Origin: Ignelater luminosus
Taxonomy: Eukaryota > Arthropoda > Insecta > Coleoptera > Elateridae
Direction: 5' to 3'
NCBI GenBank assembly: GCA_011009095.1
Contig: VTPC01091248.1
Span: forward strand, 62,001-126,000
Length of the DNA stretch: 64,000 nt
Of this stretch, positions 57,057 through 64,000 are shown in pieces. Positions within the stretch are counted from its first letter, which is position 1; each line of letters starts with the position of its first letter. A program made the position numbers and the translations under genes. The notes below the pieces were generated by a model. The model was not told the DNA's origin. It searched no databases and saw only the letters and a program-made list of their open reading frames with translations.

Positions 57057-59752
57057 TATCTTTTGAAAATGATTATTCCACATTTGAAAATGATTATTCC
57101 CATTTTGAAATTGATTGTTCCCAATTTGAAGTTGAAAAGGTATAGAACAACTTATAAAGTTATCAAAAAGAAAATTTTGTTATTACCACAATTACTACAA
57201 AATTTAGCCAATCAAAGAACAGTTTTCCACTATTTATCGCAGCAGTAACTTATTTTTGATTGAACTAATCATGGATTAACTCTTAAAACATGAAACATGA
57301 TAGAAACATCAAATTAAGAACAAAAATAATCCAAACGACTAAAAACGCAAATCTGTTAGAATTATTGGAAATCTTATAAAAATAACCTTAATGTTATGTC
57401 AATGTCAATGTTACCTAGGTATTCTATAGCAAATTTATTATTAAAAAGAGTGCGCAAACATATCAATCTGACTATTTTGTCAGCGCCACGATAGGTGAAA
57501 CATATATTCCAGAAATTAAAAAATGTTAAATATTTTAAACGCGATTTCATCATCTTTATCTGTTATTCAAAACCATCTGGAAATTACTTGAAATGAAGCA
57601 GCAACCCAACTATCAAGATCAAGATAAAAGATGGTGCTTATGCTATATACCAAACTTTCTACCTGTTCGAATGCGCTTTTTGTACATAACATTAAACATC
57701 GCTGTAAATGCTTTGTGCTGCAGTAATTTAGTTTGACTTCGTAAGTATTATTTTGAAAATCTGTTCTATATTAATATGGTTTATTCTCCTTCACTTTAGT
57801 TCGTTGTCAACAAGATAATAATAAATGAAGATATAATGTTATGTTCTTTAATTCTTTATATTTTTGAATTTTTCTTCGATCCGTGTTTATGGCGTCAAAT
57901 CCTATTAGTAAACACCCAAATTGGCGTGATACCTTTAACTGTTCTAAAACGGTCGAGTGTCTCTGATTTTCTAGGAATTCAATCAAGTTGATCATTTTTG
58001 GGGTAGAGTCATTGGAACTTTTTTGTACCTGATAGTTAAAGGTATCCGATAAAAAAGATTTTGCAAAAGACCACGATCAGGATCAACTACGATGGTTTGA
58101 AGGCGATCAAACTTTGATTTTCCGAAATATCATAAGGTCAAAACAATTGAACCTCGTTCGAATCCGGTCCCAGCTCGATGGGACATTTTGTTTCGAAAAT
58201 ATCCCGAAGAAAGGTATCTCACCCCAAATGCCGGAGTGTGGGTGACAAAACAAAAAGAGGATCGAATTGCAACTGTATCAATCTTTAGAGACTTCAATTT
58301 TTCTAAACGGTCAAAATCAGCCACTGTCTTTTGTTTTCACTAGAAAAGAAGAAGAGTACGATGGTTTCGTATCTACAAATCCGCAAACCTGATTTGCTTA
58401 TCTCTTACCGTTATCGAGAAAAAGACTTTTAAAGTAAAATTTTCCTCATTCTACCGTGACCTTTATCGGCAGAATCTTAAAAGACAAAAAACTCATTCCG
58501 GTGGGTCCGTAGACATTCCGAAGCAGTACAAAACCCCTTGGTGCCATTTCGATGTCTTTTAAAAATCTAATTGTGCCCCCAACTGACGGACGCCTACAGA
58601 TCAGAATTTGATCAAGTGTAGAGAGGACCATAGGCAGGTGGCCCCATTTACCATTTGTGTAAAAAACAAAAATGAATTAGTTATTTATATAACAAGAGTG
58701 TAAAGTAAAGGTTTTTGAGCAAGTAGGAAGTTTATGGCATTCGCTATCGTTCATACCATAAATCCTACGACTTTAAAAAAGATACTTTAAACCTATGCCA
58801 CACTATATAAATGTTCAAGATGGCAAGAAAGCGAGAAAATACAAATTTTGATGAAATAGGTTTTACATTAAATGTATAGCAACATCAAAATATACAGTGT
58901 TAAGAGCTGATGTATGACGATGCAGTTTCTTAAATTCAGGATATATTAAATTGCCAAATCTTAATGAATTTAACTGCTTATAATCTTTTTACCTAACATT
59001 TTTTCAATAAATCGTGAATAAGTAGTTAAGCATTGTCGGTGTTATTTCGGGACACCCTGTATAAATAATAAAAATGATTAGAATAAATGAATAAAATCTT
59101 GTTTGTTTACAAAAATGGTTTTTTTCCTAAAGTAATAATGACGTTGAAACCCTAATAATTTAAAACCTGAATAATACAATACAAAGTGCTACATACAGCG
59201 ATGCGCTTGATTGCAATAGAGAAAAAAGCAATACCGGAGCAAACAACAAATTACACAAACAAATTAATAAAGATGGAAGAAATCAAATTTCCTAGCTTTG
59301 TGCATGCGTATTTAAATCTTGATGTCAGTAAAGCCATGCAATATTGTTGATCTATTTATCTACTTACAACAAGAAAACCATTTCTTTCTACTTTTTAGAC
59401 ATTTTGGCAAATGTTGCTACGTCGTTTTACCTTAAACGCGTTAATTTGTCAATGCCGTTTTGGTCTGACGTAACCAAATCTGCGTCACGTCTCTAAAAAT
59501 TGCCTAAAAAAAGAAATAGAGTAGTTCAGAGTAGTTGTTGGGTATTTTCTTCATGCAAAATAAAGATAGAAAATGGTACAATGATTAAAGTTGCTTTCCA
59601 GTTTTCAAATCTTTTACATCTTCTAAATTTATTATAAAAATAAATGATTTTTTTGGAATGTTATGTAAGTTTATGTTTCATAACTTTTATAGATAGCAAT
59701 AAACTAATGCATTTTAAATGTCATCCAATATAACCTAATTTGTAGCCCTAAA
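57057..59752. other. Intergenic DNA, mostly featureless
   Basis: 57069-57130 has four rough copies of a TTTGAAAATGATTATTCCCA-like unit. At about 59042-59062, TTATTTCGGGACACCCTGTA is an isolated end of the CAGGGTGTCCCGAAATAA type; its partner was not located. No conserved frame was found. The block 58000-58660 is less AT-rich but matches nothing I know. Confidence 0.4.
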
Positions 59753-60446
59753 ATGCACTCTATAAATTCTATGAGAATAGTACAGCAAAACATAAGATCC
59801 TTATCAAATACTGCTACTGTACGTGCAAGGAATCATTATGATTCTCTTGGTATTACACCAAAGGCTACACAAGCCGATGTTAAAGGAGCTTATTATAAGT
59901 TGTCAATGATATATCATCCAGATAAGAATGAGGGCTGTGATGTGGCTGCTCAGAAATTCAGAGATATTACTGAAGCTTACGAAGTACTTGGAAATGTTAG
60001 GTTAAGAAAGCTGTATGACAAAGGTAATCAAGATTTTAAAAAAATATTTAGTATCGTATAATACTGATAATATAATTTTAGGGGTATCTCATATTGGAAT
60101 AGATATATCTACAGAAGACCCATCAGCTAAATTCTATAGGTCAAGAGAACATAGGACCCGTCCACCAACTACGGGACGGACTCCAATATATGATTTTGAT
60201 GAATGGTCAAAATCACATTATGGGGCAACATTTGCACGTGACATGGAACGCAAGCGAAAAACACAGTTTTATAGGGATATAGTTGAAAAAGAAAATCAAG
60301 ATTTGAAAACTGCCCGTTTTCTCATAGCAATGGGTGTAATGTTTGCAATTTTAGTCTATTTATCATATGATACACGAAAATTAGATCGTGTTACTTATAC
60401 ACTAAATAACAATGTGGTTAAACAACCCACCTCGAAGACAGATTAA
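59753..60446 (+). CDS. DNAJC30-like mitochondrial J-domain protein
   Basis: Two exons: 59753-60023 and 60082-60446, with a 58-bp GT-AG intron; 211 aa. Residues 1-25 (basic, Ser-rich, no acids) look like a mitochondrial presequence. The J domain runs from about 28 to 90, with HPD at 55-57 (YHPDKN), a YDSLGITPKATQADVKGAYY helix I-II and ITEAYEVLGNVRLRKLYDKG. After it, TPIYDFDEWSKSHYGATFAR is the DNAJC30-specific block seen in animal homologues, followed by a charged helix and one membrane segment (about 169-186, FLIAMGVMFAILVYLSY). DNAJC30 in mammals helps maintain complex I and interacts with ATP synthase in the inner membrane. A second ATG at codon 7 is an alternative start. No lesion. Confidence 0.9.
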
Positions 60447-62233
60447 CGAGATTAAATTTTAGTAATGAAATTTTTAGGTATTTTAAAAATTGTAAATACA
60501 AATTTGTTGTTATTTTGTTATCTTTAATTTTAATATATTCAGAAATAGTTTTTCCATTATGTTCCCTGTAAATACTTATTTACTTTTACGTATTTTATTA
60601 TGTAGCTATATATCCAGTTGAAAGTATTACAATATAATTTAACAGCAGAGAGGCTTTGAATGTTGTCATGCATTACCTAAAATCTTCTGTAAACTTAAGT
60701 AAGACAAAAATAGTGGACAATGCTAAGAAAGTTGATTGTATCTATTGTAAAACACTAAATGGCTGGAAGCAGCAATTGAGATTATCAAATTTGTTTAATG
60801 AAATTGTATCTAGGATGGATATAATGAACTTTTCATAAAAGTTGTACATTTGGCCCATCTACTCTTCTGAGAATTTGATAGTCACCATCTACCATCTAAT
60901 TATTTCTTTTTCTCCACATTTACAAAGGATTTTTGTGCTTTGTATATCATGAACGAAATAATATCAATATATTTTTTTATGAAAGTATGTTACATTTTTT
61001 TTGCATTTATTCATTTATTACAATGTATTCCACATATACTGCTTATGACTTTTGCATATATTACTGATTTTTTTATAACTATAACTTATTTCGTTTTTCA
61101 GTGCACATAAATCCAAGCCTTACATATTAATTAATAGTTGTGCTGCATCACCACAGCACTTGCAAGGAAGCCACCCAATGCTCAATACTGATCTTGATGA
61201 AACTTCTTACGAATAGTAATGACATTCTTTATAGAGTGTAATAGCTTTTGTTTCAGAAATGCTAGAGTGCCTCAATATCAATTTGATGTTTGTTAAAGAA
61301 GAGACAAAAATATATGTTAGTTCTCTACTCACATTATGAGTGTAAAGGAAAGAATTTATGGTTGGTTTGACAGACTAGCCTTCGAAAAGGTTGAAAGGTG
61401 TATCTACACTCTACCCATTGGAATATCAAAAATAATATCAAGGTGCTTTACATGATGCTTAGTTTCTAAGATACCGGGTGTCAAAGGTTCAATTCAAATA
61501 TCTTATTTTCCCAATATTTCAAGAATGATATGTGATATCAAGGCAAAACTTCTCGTACGGCAATTATTATATCACACCTACCATCTTATTGACTTTTAGA
61601 TTATTATCACTGTTATATCCCAATAGTAGTTGTACATATGCATATTTCCATTCCCCAACACTACAGATTCAAAAATTAATAAAACGATAGGCATTACATA
61701 ATAACAGAAAACTTCATCTTCATATTGCATGCTTCTTCCAAATAAACTTCAATATTATTTCACTGAGATTTTTTGCAGTATACACTATCAGTGGCTAATA
61801 CTGTTTACAAATCCACATGAAGTAATAGTAATCGTAAAATTTATTAGACACAATTGTTATGCATATACATTTTAAATAACATATTTTTTTTATACTTGCA
61901 GGAAATAAAGACAAAATATATATACAACATTATTATGTGAATAACTATGATAAATCTTGTTTTCTAAATACAAATTGTTAACTTTTACTTATAATTACAA
62001 CTTTATTATATACACTCTGTGACACAAGAAATGAAAATGCATAATTAAGAATGAGGTAAACCCCCCATTATATCCGGAAATACAAAAGAATTTTAAAAAT
62101 GATCTTTAAATATCAAAACTATTGAAATAAACGGTGAAATAAATATGTCACTTACATAATAAAAAAATTAAATTAAGAAAACATGATACAAACATTTCAT
62201 ACAAACCCTGTGTAATCACACATAAAAGACTGA
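60447..62233. other. Space between convergent genes (3' ends of DNAJC30-like and Vps37)
   Basis: Both 3' UTRs must lie here. No other gene seen; a 60-aa plus frame at 60656-60838 has no known motif. AT-rich with poly-T runs. Confidence 0.45.
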
Positions 62234-63043
62234 TTAATAATGATTTTGAAAATAATTCATGTTTCCAGGCATTGGCATTGCCATAGGGCCTACAGGATAT
62301 GGCACACTAGATGGTGGATTAGGACCGATACCAGGGAAATAATTGCTATTAATATTAACAGGTGGTGCATTTATGTAATTTGGAATATTATTAAGACCGG
62401 GATCTCTAGAAAGAATTTTTGTCATTTTTTCTGCTTTAACAAGCCTTAAATGCATAATTTTTCTTTTCATTAAAAACTGATCCAAGAACTCATCTAATTC
62501 AACTTCATTATCCAAGAATTTTTGTGCAATTTTATCTGACTCTTCTTCCATTTCACTTGCGGCAGTTTGAAGCAATGCTAAGGCTGTTTCTAATGACATA
62601 TCACCAGACTTTTCTCCTGTAATTCATATTACTAATAAAATTATTAAAATTTTTAATTTGTTATACTTCTTACTTATTTGTTTCATTTTCTCTTCTACCG
62701 TTTTTGATAGTTCTTCTCCTTGAGCAGATAATTCTTCAATTCTTTGTCTACCTTCTACAAGTTGAGGTTCTCTAGCTAAATTAAATTCAGCTAACGAACT
62801 ATTACTAGCAAGCAACGTTTCTTTTTCACATTCTATATCTTTTAGATAATCCTGAAACATTCAAAACTATTAAATCAAATGCTGTGATTAAAAGAGTGAT
62901 TCATTTCCAACCTGCTCAGCATCATTTAAAAGGCTTTCAATTTTCTCTTCATTGTTTATAATTTCGTCTAATTCGTCATTACTTAAATGTGTTAATAATG
63001 ACAATGCCCTTTTACAATCAGCTTGAATAAGCGCTAATGACAT
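62234..63043 (-). CDS. Vps37B: ESCRT-I subunit Vps37 (Mod(r) domain), Vps37B-like
   Basis: Three exons: complement(62234-62616, 62674-62851, 62912-63043), 693 nt, 230 aa. Introns are 57 and 60 bp and GT-AG; the first donor is a weak CAG|GTTGGA. The Mod(r) domain covers about residues 1-165: MSLALIQADCKRALSLLTHL, NDELDEIINNEEKIESLLND, EKETLLASNSSLAEFNLARE, a long coiled coil (IEELSAQGEELSKTVEEKMK), then IAQKFLDNEVELDEFLDQFL and KRKIMHLRLVKAEKM. The C-terminus is Pro/Met/Asn-rich (PGIGPNPPSSVPYPVGPMAM) as in animal Vps37 proteins. Vps37 joins Tsg101, Vps28 and Mvb12 in ESCRT-I on endosomes to sort ubiquitinated cargo. The exact paralogue (A, B or C) is judged from the N- and C-termini and is less sure than the family. 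Confidence 0.92.
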
Positions 63044-64000
63044 TTTACATAAGATTTTCTTCAAGATACACTAAATAACAATTCTTTTCACCGAACAAAA
63101 CTCAAAAATGTCAGCTGGTTAATGTTGACATCGATGACATCATATTAGTTACCATGGTAGTGATTACTAGACCGTCAACAGGATACTTTTTTTTTTCAAA
63201 AAAATAGTTAAACAAAATTGTACCAATTGTATGGTGCAGTGTTGCCGATGCTAGTGAACCGTGGTAGTAGGAAGCAGCAACCGTAAATTGTTGTCCCTGT
63301 CCGTCATGGAGTACCTAGCTAATTTATGAAAAAGATTAAAGTAAGTAGATATCGTAAGAAAAAAGAAACGGCTTATCTGTCTAAGCAAGTCCTGAAACGA
63401 TTGTGATTAATGAACGATTATAAGTCCATTATGCACTATCGGTACTTCACCGACGCGCTGATTGGTCAAATTGTATGCTTGACTTCTATAGTGTAATTTA
63501 ATACTCTGTGTTTAAGACGTTTAGCTTAGGTTTTATATTTTATATTAAAAATGTGAAAACAACTTTATTATCAAATAACAAGCATGTAATTCGACCATTC
63601 AGCTTACAATCACCTCATTAACTACAATCGTGCCAAAACTTGCTTAGGCCAATAAACCGTTTATTTTTTCTTACAAAATATTTGAGAAAAACAATAAAGC
63701 CCGTAAATAATAATAATGGTATATGCTGGTGTGCTCTTATTATTAAAAGCTATTACCAAATATTTGCGATAGAAGAAATTAGGGTTAGATTAACGCAAAC
63801 AATGTTATTTTCATTATTTTATAACAATTTATGTTGAAAATTGTTAAAAATTGATTTTTATAGCGGTAGTTTTGAAAATGATTTTGAAAACTTGTTTTAA
63901 AAGTGCGTATTTTTCGGTATTAGCCGACATTTGTGATCGAACATGTTCGGGAACGTATAGTATAGGATGACCTACCATTCACAGCATATACTATGTAGTA
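63044..64000. other. Vps37 5' flank to window end
   Basis: No further gene was recognised up to the window edge. The first hundred bases would hold the Vps37 promoter. The 65-aa plus frame at 63640-63837 has no known motif. Confidence 0.4.

Noticed and set aside
58150..58180. GTTCGAATCC, a tRNA B-box-like sequence
   Set aside because: Flanking bases do not make a T stem, and no A box or acceptor stem is found at the right distance.
1..64000. CRISPR arrays, bacterial operons, ribosome-binding sites
   Set aside because: The window is insect nuclear DNA with spliced genes; no regularly spaced repeats of that kind were seen.

Overview
The window is AT-rich eukaryotic nuclear DNA, almost certainly from an insect. 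The evidence is short (about 50-60 bp) GT-AG introns, a ZAD-type zinc-finger gene (an arthropod family), sugar-receptor-like gustatory receptors, and Tc1/mariner, hAT-like, Jockey-like, R1-like and Penelope-like elements. A short run of CCTAAC-type units, like the TTAGG telomere repeat, would suit Hymenoptera among other orders. The species cannot be named from the sequence.

Five host genes have complete, splice-consistent models whose summed exon lengths divide by three. They are an 18S rRNA m7G methyltransferase (Bud23, minus strand, 6 exons, 274 aa), the large subunit of Replication Protein A (RPA1, minus, 10 exons, 612 aa), a ZAD plus eight-finger C2H2 protein (plus, 2 exons, 952 aa), a DNAJC30-like mitochondrial J protein (plus, 2 exons, 211 aa) and the ESCRT-I subunit Vps37 (minus, 3 exons, 230 aa). 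They share no evident pathway.

Between about 38.6 and 54.4 kb lies a tandem pair of sugar-type gustatory receptor genes. The first (GrA) has eight clean exons, but its last coding exon is split by a mariner-like transposon with a TA target duplication. The second (GrB) has four pristine 3' exons and four damaged 5' exons, with a non-autonomous hAT-like element and another mariner-like element in its introns.

Most of the rest is mobile DNA. From left to right: a Penelope-like RT fragment (1-0.56 kb); a Tc1 element nested inside another DDE transposase (2.4-4.6 kb); a palindromic MITE (7.5 kb); an inverted-repeat hairpin and a second MITE (13.4-14.7 kb); a near full-length but broken Jockey-like retrotransposon (14.8-19.9 kb); intact mariner copy A (22.55-23.86 kb); an R1-like fragment (24.2-26.6 kb); a nested TIR/foldback complex (30.8-34.3 kb); a pogo/Tigger-like MITE (36.7 kb); mariner copy B (44.56-45.86 kb); and two hAT-like copies (48.7 and 54.7 kb), the second nested in another TIR element. 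Copies A and B encode 361-residue transposases that differ at only about five residues, so this family moved recently.

No tRNA, rRNA or CRISPR array was seen. Coordinates of splice sites, TIRs and TSDs were read by eye; family names rest on remembered motifs, not on searches.
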